From Sagittula marina (GTDB lineage Bacteria > Pseudomonadota > Alphaproteobacteria > Rhodobacterales > Rhodobacteraceae), in NCBI RefSeq assembly GCF_014196795.1, contig NZ_JACIEJ010000007.1:248001-312000 (forward strand): a DNA stretch of 64,000 bases. Direction: 5' to 3'. This document shows, one piece after another, positions 9,456-20,234 of this stretch. Under the pieces are notes generated by a model that did no database searches, was not told the DNA's origin, and worked only from the letters and a program-made list of their open reading frames with translations. Each line of letters begins with the position of its first letter. The first letter of the stretch is position 1. A program made the translations under genes and the position numbers.

Positions 9456-10232
9456 ATGATCTACGACACCATCACCTACGAGGTGGCGGAGAATATCGCC
9501 ACTGTGACGCTCAACCGGCCCGACAAGATGAACGCGCTCAACACGCAGATGCGGGCGGAGATCACCGATGCCGTGGCCCGCGGCGGACGCGAGGCGCGCG
9601 TTGTGGTGCTGACCGGGGAGGGGCGGGCCTTTTGTTCCGGCCAGGATTTGGGCGACCGCGAAACCGCTGCGAACCTCGATCTGGAGCGTGTTTTGCGCGA
9701 TGAATACGTGCCGATGCTGAAGGCGATTTACGACTGCCCTGTCCCAACAATTTGCGCCGTGAATGGTCCGGCGGCCGGGGCCGGGGCGAACCTTGCGCTA
9801 TCAGCTGACGTGGTCATTGCCACGGAAAGCGCTTTTTTCATGCAGGCATTTACGCAGATTGGCTTGATCCCGGACGCAGGCGGCACGTGGTTTTTGCCTC
9901 GGCAGATGGGGATGGCAAAGGCCATGGGCGCGGCGCTTTTCGCGGACCGGATATCAGCCGCGCAGGCGGATGCCTGGGGCATGATCTGGGAGCACGTCCC
10001 GGATGAGGCGTTCCGCGCGCACGTTGGCAAACGCGCGGCGCATTTGGCGAATGGGCCGACGATGGCCTATGCTCGGATCAAGCAAGCGATGTTTGCGGCA
10101 CAGGACAATACCCTCGAGGCGCAGCTTGGCGTGGAAGCGAAACTGCAGGGTGAATGCGGCAAGACGCGCGATTTCAAGGAAGGCGTCGTTGCCTTTATGG
10201 AAAAGCGCCCGCCAGTATACGAGGGACGCTGA
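9456..10232 (+). CDS. Enoyl-CoA hydratase/isomerase family, PaaG-like
   Basis: A 258-residue crotonase-fold protein. The oxyanion-hole motifs are AFCSGQDLGD near residue 59 and NGPAAGAGANLALSAD near residue 108; GLIPDAGGTW near residue 140 is the pattern typical of PaaG, the ring-epoxide isomerase of phenylacetate degradation. No other paa genes are present, and this gene often follows ccmFH in roseobacters, so a general 2,3-enoyl-CoA isomerase or hydratase role is also possible. Preceded by GGGAGAGGAG. Confidence 0.8.
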   Translation: MIYDTITYEVAENIATVTLNRPDKMNALNTQMRAEITDAVARGGREARVVVLTGEGRAFCSGQDLGDRETAANLDLERVLRDEYVPMLKAIYDCPVPTICAVNGPAAGAGANLALSADVVIATESAFFMQAFTQIGLIPDAGGTWFLPRQMGMAKAMGAALFADRISAAQADAWGMIWEHVPDEAFRAHVGKRAAHLANGPTMAYARIKQAMFAAQDNTLEAQLGVEAKLQGECGKTRDFKEGVVAFMEKRPPVYEGR

Positions 10233-10261
10233 GCGCCAGACTTCGCAGTCGTGCGAAGGGG

Positions 10262-10285
10262 CGGACCGATATCGGTCCGTTCTTT
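10262..10285 (+). terminator. Terminator-like palindrome after the PaaG-like gene
   Basis: CGGACCG-ATAT-CGGTCCG forms a 7-bp stem followed by TTCTTT, 30 nt after the stop codon. Confidence 0.5.
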
Positions 10286-10366
10286 GCTGTAACCCTTGGC
10301 GGTTGTCTGAATGACGCTGCCGAGGCATCCAAGGCCCGCATTTTCCGAAAACCGACTTCTAAAGGC

Positions 10367-10389
10367 TGAAGTTCTGCGGAAGAACTTCA
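10367..10389. repeat. Perfect 9-bp inverted repeat
   Basis: TGAAGTTCT and AGAACTTCA flank the loop GCGGA. There is no T-run on either side. It lies between two other hairpins in the convergent gap before gltA; its function is unclear. Confidence 0.5.
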
Positions 10390-10425
10390 ATTAAAATCAT
10401 TGGATGGATCAGGTGATACCTGACC

Positions 10426-10458
10426 AAAAAAGCCCCCGGTGCAGAGCACCAGGGGCCT
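10426..10458 (-). terminator. gltA terminator
   Basis: On the minus strand GGCCCCTGGTGC pairs with GCACCGGGGGC and is followed by six T residues, 24 nt after the gltA stop. Confidence 0.85.
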
Positions 10459-10481
10459 TCAAAGCAACGCCGTTCCAACGA

Positions 10482-11777
10482 TCAGCGGTTTTCGATATCT
10501 ACATAGTCGCGCTCTGTTTCGCCTTGGTACAATTGGCGCGGGCGACCGATCTTCATCTGCGGATCGTTCAGCTGCTCTTTCCACTGCGACACCCAGCCAA
10601 CGGTGCGCGAAAGTGCAAAGATCGGCGTGAACATCGAGGTCGGGAAGCCCATCGCTTCGAGGATGATACCCGAGTAGAAGTCCACGTTCGGGAACAGCTT
10701 CTTGTCTGCAAAGTAGGGGTCCGCGAGAGCGGCCTCTTCCAATGCTTTCGCAGTTGCAAGCACGGGGTTGTTTTCCACGCCCAGCAGGTCGAGCACCTCG
10801 TCTGCGGACTGCTTCATGACCTTCGCGCGCGGGTCGAAGTTCTTGTAGACCCGGTGACCGAAGCCCATCAGGCGGAACGGATCATTCTTGTCCTTGGCGC
10901 GGGCGATGTACTCCGGAATGTTTTCGGGAGACCCGATTTCCTTGAGCATTTCGAGGCACGCCTGGTTCGCACCGCCATGCGCCGGACCCCAAAGGCAGGC
11001 GATGCCAGCGGCGATACATGCGAACGGGTTTGCACCAGAGGAAGACGCAAGACGCACGGTCGAGGTCGAGGCGTTCTGCTCATGGTCGGCGTGCAGCGTG
11101 AAAATGCGGTCCATGGCGCGCGCCAAGACCGGGTTCACGTTGTACTGCTCCGCTGGCACGGCAAAGCACATGTGCAGGAAGTTCTCGGCATAGGTCAGAT
11201 CATTGCGCGGATACACAAACGGCTGGCCGATGGAGTACTTGTAGGCCCAAGCTGCGATCGTCGGCATCTTGGCGATCAAACGGTGCGATGCAATTTCGCG
11301 CTGGCGCGGGTCCGAGATGTCGGTGGAATCGTGGTAGAAGGCCGCCATCGCGCCGACCACGCCCACCATAGTCGCCATCGGGTGCGCATCGCGGCGGAAG
11401 CCACGGAAGAAATACACCATCTGTTCGTGGATCATGGTGTGGCGTGTGATCGTGCTTTCGAAGCTTTCCAATTCATCGGAGGTCGGCAGGTAGCCGTAGA
11501 GCAGCAAGAAGCAGACTTCGAGATAGTGCGATTTCTCGGCCAGTTGGTCGATCGGATAGCCGCGATGCAACAGCTCCCCCTTGTCACCGTCGATGAATGT
11601 GATCGTGGAATCGCACGACGCGGTGGAGGTGAAGCCGGGATCGTAGGTGAACACGCCCGCCTGGCCGTAGAGCTTGCGGATGTCGATGACGTCCGGGCCT
11701 GCCGTGGGCGTGTGGATCGGCAGATCGTAGCTTTGGCCGTCGATCGTGAGTGTTGCGCTTTTGGGGGTCTCAGCCAT
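10482..11777 (-). CDS. gltA: Citrate synthase (type II)
   Basis: Condenses oxaloacetate with acetyl-CoA at the entry of the TCA cycle. The 431-residue protein has the normal length of the hexameric bacterial enzyme. [15 protein letters not shown] contains one catalytic His, [12 protein letters not shown] the second and [13 protein letters not shown] the third conserved block. The ATG at 11777 is chosen because AAGG lies 9 nt upstream; an ATG 9 nt earlier would abut the ribosome site. gltX precedes it on the same strand, and a GC-rich hairpin (CGGGCCGC/GCGGCCCG, 11807-11828) sits in the 83-nt gap. Confidence 0.97.
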   Translation of the reverse strand: MAETPKSATLTIDGQSYDLPIHTPTAGPDVIDIRKLYGQAGVFTYDPGFTSTASCDSTITFIDGDKGELLHRGYPIDQLAEKSHYLEVCFLLLYGYLPTSDELESFESTITRHTMIHEQMVYFFRGFRRDAHPMATMVGVVGAMAAFYHDSTDISDPRQREIASHRLIAKMPTIAAWAYKYSIGQPFVYPRNDLTYAENFLHMCFAVPAEQYNVNPVLARAMDRIFTLHADHEQNASTSTVRLASSSGANPFACIAAGIACLWGPAHGGANQACLEMLKEIGSPENIPEYIARAKDKNDPFRLMGFGHRVYKNFDPRAKVMKQSADEVLDLLGVENNPVLATAKALEEAALADPYFADKKLFPNVDFYSGIILEAMGFPTSMFTPIFALSRTVGWVSQWKEQLNDPQMKIGRPRQLYQGETERDYVDIENR

Positions 11778-11860
11778 GCTTGTCATCCTTCCTGAATCGG
11801 TGGGGCCGGGCCGCTGCCGCGCGGCCCGACAGGTCATCGCACATGACCGAGCCGTGCCGG

Positions 11861-13267
11861 TCAGGCAGGGATCTCGGCCGCTTGGGACAGACGCGCGAGG
11901 CTTTCGTCGCGGCCCAGTACCAGCATCATATCGTAGACGGAGGGTGTCACGGCCCGACCAGCGAGAGCGGCCCGCATAGGCGCTGCAAGCTTGCCGAATT
12001 TGGTCCCCTGTTCGTCGCAGAAGCGGGTCATCGCCGCCTCCAATTCTTCTCGCGTCCAACTAGCATTATGCAGATGCGGCGTCAACTTGCCCAGTATACC
12101 ACGGGATACAGCGTCAAGCGCTTTCGCGGCCTTCTCGTCGGCTTCTACCGGGGTCTCAGTTAAGATAAAGTGACCTTTTTCAAGAAGTTCCGGGAAGGAT
12201 TTCGCGCGCTCCTTCAGGCAGTACATGCCGCGTCCCAGACCGTCGCGCTGCGCCTGTGTCAACGCAATGCCACCGGAAGCAGCAAGAAATTCCTCTATTT
12301 CTTGCAGCAGCGCGGCATCCTCAGCCACGGCGATATGCTGGCCGCACAGGTTTTCCAGTTTCTTGAAATCAAACCGTGCGGGCGACTTGCCGATTCCGTT
12401 GAGATCGAACCACTCTTTTGCCTGTGCATCGGTGAAAAATTCGTCATCACCGTGGCTCCATCCCAGGCGCGCAAGATAGTTACGCATACCTGCGGCCGGA
12501 TAGCCCATCTTTTGATACTCATCCGCGCCAAGTGCGCCATGGCGTTTGGACAGCTTTTTGCCATCGGGTCCATGGATCAGCGGGATATGCGCGTAGGTGG
12601 GCAGGTCCCACGCCATAGCGGTGTAGATGCCCATCTGGCGCGCTGCATTGTTGAGGTGGTCATCCCCACGGATGACATGCGTCACGCCCATGTCATGGTC
12701 GTCCACAACCACTGCAAGCATGTAGACCGGCGTCCCATCAGAGCGCAGCAGCACCATGTCGTCCAGCTGGTCATTGCGGATCACCACCTTGCCCTGAACT
12801 TCGTCGTTTATGGTCGTTTCCCCGTCTTTTGGGGTCTTTAAGCGCACGACGTAGGGCGCATCCGGTTGGGTCGCGGGATCAGCATCGCGCCACGGGCTTT
12901 GAAACAGGGTCGAACGCCCGTCGGCACGGGCCGCTTCGCGGAAGGCTTCGATTTCTTCCTGCGTGGAAAAGCATTTGTAGGCCGCGCCCTTGGCGAGCAG
13001 CGCGTGCGCCACTTCGGCATGGCGGTCGGCGCGGTCGAATTGGCTGACAACCTCTCCGTCATGGTCAAGGCCGAGCCAATCGAGACCTTTCAGAATCGCT
13101 TCCGTTGCCTCTGGAGTGGAGCGGGCTCGGTCCGTGTCTTCGATCCGCAGCAGAAACTTTCCGCCACGCCCACGTGCGTAGAGCCAGTTGAACAGGGCGG
13201 TGCGCGCGCCGCCAATGTGCAGAAAGCCGGTGGGCGAGGGCGCAAAGCGGGTCACGACTTGGGTCAT
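11861..13267 (-). CDS. gltX: Glutamate--tRNA ligase
   Basis: Charges tRNA-Glu. In alphaproteobacteria a GltX of this kind commonly also charges tRNA-Gln for later amidation. The 468-residue protein shows the class I motifs [17 protein letters not shown] (HIGH-like) at the N-terminus and [10 protein letters not shown] (KMSKS-like) near residue 240. The start at 13267 (MTQVVTRF) is the family norm; upstream in-frame sequence lies opposite comEC. The AAAGGTTAACC segment before the start holds the ribosome site and half of a CtrA-like site. Confidence 0.96.
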   Translation of the reverse strand: MTQVVTRFAPSPTGFLHIGGARTALFNWLYARGRGGKFLLRIEDTDRARSTPEATEAILKGLDWLGLDHDGEVVSQFDRADRHAEVAHALLAKGAAYKCFSTQEEIEAFREAARADGRSTLFQSPWRDADPATQPDAPYVVRLKTPKDGETTINDEVQGKVVIRNDQLDDMVLLRSDGTPVYMLAVVVDDHDMGVTHVIRGDDHLNNAARQMGIYTAMAWDLPTYAHIPLIHGPDGKKLSKRHGALGADEYQKMGYPAAGMRNYLARLGWSHGDDEFFTDAQAKEWFDLNGIGKSPARFDFKKLENLCGQHIAVAEDAALLQEIEEFLAASGGIALTQAQRDGLGRGMYCLKERAKSFPELLEKGHFILTETPVEADEKAAKALDAVSRGILGKLTPHLHNASWTREELEAAMTRFCDEQGTKFGKLAAPMRAALAGRAVTPSVYDMMLVLGRDESLARLSQAAEIPA

Positions 13268-13272
13268 CTTGG

Positions 13273-13287
13273 TTAACCTTTTTCTAA
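13273..13287. promoter_or_regulatory. CtrA-like site between gltX and comEC
   Basis: TTAA-CCTTTTT-CTAA matches the CtrA consensus TTAA-N7-TTAA with one mismatch. It is 71 bp upstream of comEC and just before the gltX start. The motif is seen; CtrA binding is inference. Confidence 0.4.
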
Positions 13288-13357
13288 CGGTGGCAAGGTA
13301 GCCTTTGATGGTTCCATACCCAGCCCCGCGCATCGGGGCAAGCGGAGGGCCGGTGTC

Positions 13358-15451
13358 ATGGTGCGTTACCTGCTGGATCTGCCGCAAGCTTTGCTGGGCG
13401 GTCAGCGTGGGCATTTGTTCGCATGGACGCCTGTTCTGCTGGCCTGTGGGATCGGCATCTATTTCTCCCTGACATGGGAGCCGCCGGTCTGGATGCTGTG
13501 GACCGCGCTGCTGGCTGTGGTGTTCGTGCCAGCGCAGGCGCTGATCGGTCCACAGCCTGTTCTTGGGCCGCTCGTGGTGGCGCTGAGTCTCATCAGCGGG
13601 GGCTTTGGATTGGCGGGGTTGCGTGCGCACCAAGTCGCCGGACCGGTTTTGCACTTCCGATATTATGGTCCAATCGAGGGCCGCGTCGTAAATATTGACC
13701 GATCCGCGTCTGACGCAGTGCGGCTTACGCTGGATCAGGTGGTTTTGCAGGATATGGACCCGGCGCGTGTTCCCGTCAGGGTTCGAGTGTCTTTGCACGG
13801 GGGGCCGAACATCTCTCCGCAGCCGGGGATGGTGGTGATCCTGACCGGGCACCTTGGCCCCCCCGGGGGCGCGGTCGAGCCGGGTGGTTTTGATTTTCGG
13901 CGCCATGCCTGGTTTCTGAGACTTGGTGCTGTGGGATATACCCGGACGCCTGTGTTGATGTTGGAGCCACAAGGGTCGGGCCTGACCGTGTTTAGGGCGC
14001 GTATGTCTTTGTCGGCGCGGGTTCAGGATCAGCTACCGGGAGAGACCGGAGCGTTTGCGGCTGCCGTCATGAGCGGAGACCGCTCAGGCATGGCGCAGGG
14101 CACGCTCAGCACATTGAGAGACACCAATCTGGCGCATTTGCTGGCAATTTCCGGACTGCATATGGGGTTGCTTGCGGGGTTTGCTTTTGCGTCGTTGCGG
14201 ATTGGCCTGCTGTTGGTTCCCCGGTGCCGGCATTATTGGCCGGTGAAAAAGCTCGCAGCGGTGGGCGCCTTGGGCGCAGCGGCCGGCTACTTGGCGCTGT
14301 CAGGGGGCAACGTCGCAACCGAACGTGCTTTTATCATGGTGGCCGCTGCCCTGACGGCACTGATGCTCGACCGACGTGCCCTCTCGCTGCGCTCTGTCGC
14401 GATGGCCGCATTGATTGTCTTGGTCTTTATGCCGGAAGCCCTTTTGGGACCGGGATTTCAAATGAGCTTTGCCGCCACCGTCGCGCTGGTGGCAGCCTTT
14501 GAGCAGGTCACGACTGCGCAACGCGGCCACCGTTTGCCGGGCTGGGTCTCGGCGGTGCTTTCTGTCATAATTTCCTCCGCCGTTGCGGGTGCCGCCACGG
14601 CGCCGGTGGGTATGGCGCATTTCAACCAGGCATCGGTCTACGGACTGTTGGCCAACCTGGTGTCTGTGCCGGTGATGGGGGCCTTGGTGGTCCCATTTGG
14701 AGTTGTCGCGGTCTTGCTGATGCCGCTCGGGTTGGAGTGGGCGCCACTATGGGGGATGGGTTTGGGATTGGACTGGATTTTGCTGGTGGCGCAGCACGTT
14801 GCGCAGTGGGAGGGCGCGGTACGCCCGGTCGTCGCACCGGGAACAGGGGTCCTTGTGATCATCGCAACGGGCGGTTTGATCCTGTGTCTTTGGCGTGGAT
14901 GGGGGCGCTTGGCTGGCGTTTTGCCTTTGCTACTCGGGATGTTATTGTGGAACGGCGCGGCGCGACCAGAGATCCTGATTTCGGACACAGGAACGCTCGT
15001 GGGCGTTATGACAGCGCAAGGACGGGGCCTGTCACGAGAGACTGGCTCAGGATTCATTGCGGACAATTGGTTGGAAAACGATGGTTTTGGCGGCGATCAG
15101 ATGCGGGCGGCCGCGAGATGGCCGGGTGCGGTGCAGTCCCGTCTCGCAGAGGCATCTGTCTTTGGCAGGCAAATTTTGCACGTTCAAGGAAAGCGCGCGG
15201 CGCGGCAGATCAGCGGATGTGAAGCCGGCAAAATCGTTGTATCCAGTGTACCGCTGTCGCTGGAGGGCGATTGTATGATCTTCGACCCAGAGCGTTTGAA
15301 ACGCACAGGGTCTATCGCATTCTGGAAAACCGAAAACGGCCTTGAGATGGTCACGGCGAGCGACGTCTCTGGCGACAGGCTATGGCACGACATTCCGAAA
15401 AAGCGCGCCGTCGACGACGGTGCCTTGCGCCGTGCGAGGATCGATCAATAA
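13358..15451 (+). CDS. comEC: ComEC/Rec2 family DNA uptake channel
   Basis: Inner-membrane channel that brings single-stranded DNA into the cytoplasm. The 697-residue protein has several N-terminal membrane helices, an OB-fold-like region around residues 100-190 and the competence core with MSGDRSGM and [12 protein letters not shown] near residues 232-275. The C-terminal part lacks an HxHxDH metallo-beta-lactamase motif, so the nuclease-like domain of longer ComEC proteins is missing, as is common in alphaproteobacteria. GGAGGG precedes the ATG. In Rhodobacter capsulatus ComEC is needed to receive gene-transfer-agent DNA. Its end overlaps the end of lexA by 7 nt. Confidence 0.9.
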   Translation: MVRYLLDLPQALLGGQRGHLFAWTPVLLACGIGIYFSLTWEPPVWMLWTALLAVVFVPAQALIGPQPVLGPLVVALSLISGGFGLAGLRAHQVAGPVLHFRYYGPIEGRVVNIDRSASDAVRLTLDQVVLQDMDPARVPVRVRVSLHGGPNISPQPGMVVILTGHLGPPGGAVEPGGFDFRRHAWFLRLGAVGYTRTPVLMLEPQGSGLTVFRARMSLSARVQDQLPGETGAFAAAVMSGDRSGMAQGTLSTLRDTNLAHLLAISGLHMGLLAGFAFASLRIGLLLVPRCRHYWPVKKLAAVGALGAAAGYLALSGGNVATERAFIMVAAALTALMLDRRALSLRSVAMAALIVLVFMPEALLGPGFQMSFAATVALVAAFEQVTTAQRGHRLPGWVSAVLSVIISSAVAGAATAPVGMAHFNQASVYGLLANLVSVPVMGALVVPFGVVAVLLMPLGLEWAPLWGMGLGLDWILLVAQHVAQWEGAVRPVVAPGTGVLVIIATGGLILCLWRGWGRLAGVLPLLLGMLLWNGAARPEILISDTGTLVGVMTAQGRGLSRETGSGFIADNWLENDGFGGDQMRAAARWPGAVQSRLAEASVFGRQILHVQGKRAARQISGCEAGKIVVSSVPLSLEGDCMIFDPERLKRTGSIAFWKTENGLEMVTASDVSGDRLWHDIPKKRAVDDGALRRARIDQ

Positions 15452-16140
15452 GTCCGGATCAACCCGACCAGACGACCTTGGATGCTGACATCGCCGCTTG
15501 GCAGAATGCGCGGCTCGTAGGCGGGGTTCGCGGCTTCGAGCATAATCATGTTGCCCTTGCGGCGGAAGCGTTTCAGCGTTGCTTCGTAGCCTTCGATCTG
15601 CGCGACGACTATGTCGCCTTCTTCCGCGTCAGAGGTTTCACGGATCACCACGACGTCACCGTCATTGATGCCGGCCTCGATCATTGAATCGCCTTTCACC
15701 TCAAGCGCGTAGTGATGGCCGTTGCCCTTCAGCATCGAACCGGGCACCGCAATCCCAACTGGCTGTTCATTGATCGATTCGATGGGCACACCTGCAGCGA
15801 TACGGCCCATGATTGGCAATTCGGCGACACCGGACGACGACACCTCAACTGCGGCGCCTGGAATGCGATCCGGGCGGTCGCCATCAATCACCTGTGGCGA
15901 GAAGCCCAAAGGCTGTCCGCCAAGGCTTTCGGGAAGTTTTACGATTTCGATGGCGCGGGCGCGATGCGCGAGGCGCCGGATAAATCCACGTTCTTCGAGC
16001 GCTGTGATCAACCTGTGGATGCCAGACTTGGAACGCAGATCCAGCGCGTCTTTCATTTCGTCAAAGGAAGGCGGCACGCCGTCTCGTTGCATCCGTTTGT
16101 TGATGAAGTTCAACAAATCGAGTTGTTTCTTAGTCAGCAT
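15445..16140 (-). CDS. lexA: LexA repressor
   Basis: SOS repressor. The 231-residue protein has an N-terminal winged helix (residues 1-68, with [20 protein letters not shown]), the self-cleavage bond Ala116-Gly117 in GRIAAGVP and the Ser152/Lys190 catalytic dyad in GDSMIEAG and ATLKRF. The linker is longer than in Escherichia coli, as usual in alphaproteobacteria. A perfect GTTC-N7-GTTC box lies about 52 bp upstream, consistent with autorepression. In Rhodobacter capsulatus LexA also affects gene transfer agent production. Confidence 0.96.
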   Translation of the reverse strand: MLTKKQLDLLNFINKRMQRDGVPPSFDEMKDALDLRSKSGIHRLITALEERGFIRRLAHRARAIEIVKLPESLGGQPLGFSPQVIDGDRPDRIPGAAVEVSSSGVAELPIMGRIAAGVPIESINEQPVGIAVPGSMLKGNGHHYALEVKGDSMIEAGINDGDVVVIRETSDAEEGDIVVAQIEGYEATLKRFRRKGNMIMLEAANPAYEPRILPSGDVSIQGRLVGLIRTY

Positions 16141-16192
16141 ATGCGCCCCCGTGAACAGTCGCTGCCCGAATGATCGGCAGGTGTCGTGGTTT

Positions 16193-16207
16193 GTTCTACG
16201 CCTGTTC
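16193..16207 (-). promoter_or_regulatory. SOS box of lexA
   Basis: GTTC-TACGCCT-GTTC matches the alphaproteobacterial LexA operator GTTC-N7-GTTC exactly and lies in the 99-bp gap between moeA and lexA. Confidence 0.85.
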
Positions 16208-16239
16208 TTGTTTTGTGTCAACTGCGCTGCGTTGGCAAA

Positions 16240-17415
16240 CTACAATGGCAAGTAGTCTACGACTTCATTTTTGGCGCGTGCGGGATCATGCGGAGGGCGC
16301 ACAAGCAGCGCGTTGGCTTGTCCCAAAACACTCAGTAGGCTTGAATCCTGGCGATCAAAGGCGGTCAGCCCTTCCTCCGTCAAGGTGGCGCGCATGTAGT
16401 GTTCGCGTGGGCCGTTTTGGCCAAGTTCTCGCGCCAGTGGTGCCCGCAGACGCGGCGCGGCAACCGGCGGCAGGCCCAGCATCACGCGCACGACAGGGAG
16501 GACGAACACATGGCCGCAGACCATGGCGGAGACCGGGTTGCCCGGCAGACCGATCATCATGGCCCCGCGTTCGCCCGAGAGGCGACCAGACATCAGCGGC
16601 TTACCGGGACGCATGGCAACCTTGTGAAAGGCCCGCTGCATGCCTAATTCCTCAGCCACAGGCGCGACCAGATCATGGTCGCCCACCGAGGCGCCGCCGA
16701 TGGTGATCACGAGGTCGGCGTCATCCACAAGGCTGAAGGCGTGTTTCAGAGAGGTTGCATTGTCCCGCGCGATAGGCAGCAAACGCGGGTTCGCGCCTTC
16801 GCTGGAAAGCAACGCGTGAAGGCCAAAGGTATTGGACGCAATGATCTGGTCCGGGCCTGGCGTCTCGCCCGGCATGACCAATTCGTCACCCGTGGAAATG
16901 AGAGCGACCTTCGGGCGCCGTGCCACGGGAACGCGGGCAATGTTCATAGACGCCAGAAGAGCAATGTCACTGGCGGAGAGTTTGCGTGGCGCATCAAATT
17001 GGGCACCTTCGGCAAAGTCACCGCCCGCAGGCCGAATATTGTCACCGGAATCGAGGCGATCACCGATCAGGATGGTGCTGTCCTGCCGGGTGACATCCTC
17101 TTGGATGACGACGCGGATTGCACCGGCGGGCACAGGCGCTCCAGTGAAAATGCGCACCGCCTCGCCGGGTACGACGGGCCGGTCAAATCGATGGCCTGCC
17201 GCGCTTTCACCGATCACTGTCAACCGATCCCCCGGGGCCGCGGAGGCCACTGCGTAGCCATCCATGGCGGAGGACGCGAAGGGTGGCTGCGTCCGGCGCG
17301 CCGACATAGGGCGCGCGAGGATGCGACCGGCGGCCTCTATCAGCGGAACCTTCTCCACGCCGGTGGGTCTGGCAAGGGCGAACAGCTGATCGAGGGCCTC
17401 TGTGACTGTGATCAT
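16240..17415 (-). CDS. moeA: Molybdopterin molybdenumtransferase MoeA
   Basis: Inserts molybdenum into adenylylated molybdopterin, the last general step of molybdenum cofactor synthesis. The 391-residue protein has PPFASSAMDGYAV near residue 44, IFTGAPVPAGA near residue 87 and the MoCF-domain motifs STGDEL and GGASVGDHD. Length is typical. Its ATG overlaps the stop of the preceding GIY-YIG gene (ATGA), so it is translationally coupled to it; moaC lies one gene further upstream. Confidence 0.95.
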   Translation of the reverse strand: MITVTEALDQLFALARPTGVEKVPLIEAAGRILARPMSARRTQPPFASSAMDGYAVASAAPGDRLTVIGESAAGHRFDRPVVPGEAVRIFTGAPVPAGAIRVVIQEDVTRQDSTILIGDRLDSGDNIRPAGGDFAEGAQFDAPRKLSASDIALLASMNIARVPVARRPKVALISTGDELVMPGETPGPDQIIASNTFGLHALLSSEGANPRLLPIARDNATSLKHAFSLVDDADLVITIGGASVGDHDLVAPVAEELGMQRAFHKVAMRPGKPLMSGRLSGERGAMMIGLPGNPVSAMVCGHVFVLPVVRVMLGLPPVAAPRLRAPLARELGQNGPREHYMRATLTEEGLTAFDRQDSSLLSVLGQANALLVRPPHDPARAKNEVVDYLPL

Positions 17416-18314
17416 GATGGGGCTCCACGTGTGATAGCCGAGAGTTTTGCGTCTTCCCACTCAGCGAAGCTGCGACCGTCTGGTAGCTTCCATTCGGTCC
17501 GCCCGTTAGAGGACCGGCCCGGTATGACTGCCGCTGCGGTGGACAGGCTGGAGAAGGCGTAGTTTGTTCGAAGGGAAGAGAGCGGGCTGCCCAGGCTCAC
17601 AACATCTGAACCGATCAGGTCAGCGTGTCGTTTTTGATAGCCGACGCTGTGCTTGCGACTGCCCACCCAGTCTGTCACCATTTGCGATCCGGCCGCGACG
17701 ATGACCTCTCCGTCGACCAATCGAGCACGTGCGGTCAACCCTTTTGCGGGGGAGGTCAGGATCAGGGAAAGTGTTTCTTCTGCGGTGTCTATGGCCTTTG
17801 GAGGTGGCGTGCGTCGCGGGCTTTGAAAAAGGTCCAGCCGGATCGCTGGTAGCACCATCTGTAAAGTGTCGAGAAAACTCTCCATGTTTGCTGTGGCTGC
17901 TTCGTTCAAACTGGAACGAGGCGGTATATTTCCATTTTCCAAATAGCACTGATCTGCTGTCTTGGCGATTTCCACGAGCCGGCTTTCAAGATATTTGACG
18001 TGCGCCTTGTGCAGGGCGTCTCCCGCTGTGGTGATGAGAACCGCTGTGTCCCACCAATCCTTTTTGGCAGCGTGGTCTTTCAACCGGCTCGCCATGTCCT
18101 CGGCTTCGCCGATATAGGCGAGTGGGCCATCTTGATTTTCGCCGGACAGGATATAGACGCCGGTTTGTCGTGCTTCCGGGCGCGCTAAACCTTTGGTCAG
18201 TTGGACCTTGGGGATCCTGAGCACATGGCCGGTCCAATTGAAGACTTCTGCAGTCAGCATCCCATCGGGCCTGCCATCAACAAAATACAATTCAAGGGAG
18301 CGGCCGGTACTCAT
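17412..18314 (-). CDS. GIY-YIG nuclease family protein with DUF4357-like C-terminus
   Basis: A 300-residue protein with a GIY-YIG nuclease core: GVYIL at residues 52-56, AYIGEAED near residues 66-73, a conserved Arg in SRLKDH (Arg77) and a later Glu in KYLESRL. An N-terminal 45 residues and a C-terminal region ending NGRTEWKLPDGRSFAEWEDAKL-like, typical of DUF4357, flank it. It should be a single-strand or structure-specific endonuclease, but its substrate is unknown. It sits between moaC (2-nt gap) and moeA (4-nt overlap), so it is cotranslated with cofactor genes with no evident functional link. Confidence 0.82.
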   Translation of the reverse strand: MSTGRSLELYFVDGRPDGMLTAEVFNWTGHVLRIPKVQLTKGLARPEARQTGVYILSGENQDGPLAYIGEAEDMASRLKDHAAKKDWWDTAVLITTAGDALHKAHVKYLESRLVEIAKTADQCYLENGNIPPRSSLNEAATANMESFLDTLQMVLPAIRLDLFQSPRRTPPPKAIDTAEETLSLILTSPAKGLTARARLVDGEVIVAAGSQMVTDWVGSRKHSVGYQKRHADLIGSDVVSLGSPLSSLRTNYAFSSLSTAAAVIPGRSSNGRTEWKLPDGRSFAEWEDAKLSAITRGAPS

Positions 18315-18316
18315 GC

Positions 18317-18789
<473 letters not shown>

Positions 18790-18793
<4 letters not shown>

Positions 18794-19593
18794 GCGAGCA
18801 CAGGATCTTTAAGCAAGGTTTTCGTCGCTTCCTGCACGTTCTCTTGCCGCATGAGGCTTTCCCCGATCAAAAAGGCGCGTGCGCCGTAGCTGGCCATGTC
18901 AGCAAGATCTGCGGGCGTATTCAGCCCGGATTCAGAAACTAAAAAACGGCCGTCAGGCACACGTTTTGACAACTCGCGCGTGGTGTCCAGCGTGGTCTCA
19001 AACGTTTTGAGATTGCGATTGTTCACGCCGATCAGCGGGGATTTCAGGGTCATGGCGCGGTCCAGTTCAGGGCCGTCGTGCACTTCGATCAGAGCATCCA
19101 TACCCCATTCGAAGGCGGCGGCCTCCAGTTCGGCGGCCTGAGTGTCAGACACTGAAGCCATGATGATCAGGATGCAGTCGGCGTTGAGCGCGCGGGCTTC
19201 GGCCACTTGATATGTGTCGTACATGAAATCCTTGCGCAGCGCGGGAAGCGAGGTCGCGGCGCGGGCCCGTACGAGGAAATCCTTGGCGCCTTGGAACGAA
19301 GGTGTGTCCGTCAGCACTGAAAGACAGGACGCGCCACCTGCCTCATAGGCCTGCGCCAACGTCGCCGGCTCGAAATCGTCGCGGATCAAACCTTTGGAGG
19401 GGGAGGCTTTCTTGACCTCCGCGATCAGCCCGTATCCTGCGGTTGCAGCCTTGGTCAGCGCGTTTGCAAAGGGTCGAACAGGGGCGGCGGCGCGTGCCTC
19501 TTCTTCGACGTCGCTGAGGGATTTCGCGACCTTGTCGGCGGCGATTTCCTCCAGCTTGTAGGCTTTGATTTTGTCGAGGATCGTTTTGGTCAT
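18790..19593 (-). CDS. trpC: Indole-3-glycerol phosphate synthase
   Basis: Closes the indole ring in tryptophan synthesis. The 267-residue TIM-barrel protein has [12 protein letters not shown] near residue 60, [12 protein letters not shown] near residue 115 and [11 protein letters not shown] near residue 187. The start at 19593 overlaps the ung stop by ATGA and is preceded by GGAGAGG. No trpF domain is fused to it. Confidence 0.96.
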
Positions 19594-20234
19594 GGCACCT
19601 CTCCGGTCCAATCAATTTGGGGTTGGCCTTGGGTCATAAGCCAGTCGTTGATGCGCGAAAAGGGGCGGGAGCCGAAAAAACCGCGTCGCGCCGACAGCGG
19701 AGAAGGATGGGCCGTCGCCAGAATCAAGTGATTATCGCCCTCGATATGATGGGCAAACGATTGCGCATGCTTGCCCCAGAGCAAAAAAGCGCGCGGTCGA
19801 TCCGACAGGCTGGCAAGAACTTGTGCGGTCAAGGCGGACCACCCCAATTTCGCGTGCGCGCCTGCCTGTCCAGCCGGAACGGTGAGCGAAGTGTTCAACA
19901 AAAGCACACCTTGCGCGGCCCAATGGCGCAAATCTCCTGTCGCTGGATGCGCCCCGATGTCCGCGTCCATCTCTTTGAAAATATTACTCAGGGAGCGCGG
20001 CAGTGGGACCTCAGGCTCTACCGAGAAGGCAAAGCCATGGGCGTGACCCGGCGTGGGATATGGATCCTGGCCAAGGATGACGACGCGAGTTTGCTCTGGC
20101 GGGCAGGCGTCAAGGGCAGCGAACCGTTGGTCCGCAGGCGGCAGAATATTGGCTTCATCGACGAGAGTGCCTTCGATCCGGGGCAGATCATGCTCGAAAA
20201 ATGGCAGATTCTGCCAATCGGCAGGGGGTCTCAT
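19590..20234 (-). CDS. ung: Uracil-DNA glycosylase, family 1
   Basis: Removes uracil from DNA as the first step of base excision repair. The 214-residue protein has the water-activating motif [17 protein letters not shown] with Asp57 and the minor-groove loop [18 protein letters not shown] with His176. It is embedded in the trp gene run: it overlaps the trpD stop upstream and the trpC start downstream, each by 4 nt, so it should be expressed with tryptophan genes. Confidence 0.95.
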   Translation of the reverse strand: MRPPADWQNLPFFEHDLPRIEGTLVDEANILPPADQRFAALDACPPEQTRVVILGQDPYPTPGHAHGFAFSVEPEVPLPRSLSNIFKEMDADIGAHPATGDLRHWAAQGVLLLNTSLTVPAGQAGAHAKLGWSALTAQVLASLSDRPRAFLLWGKHAQSFAHHIEGDNHLILATAHPSPLSARRGFFGSRPFSRINDWLMTQGQPQIDWTGEVP

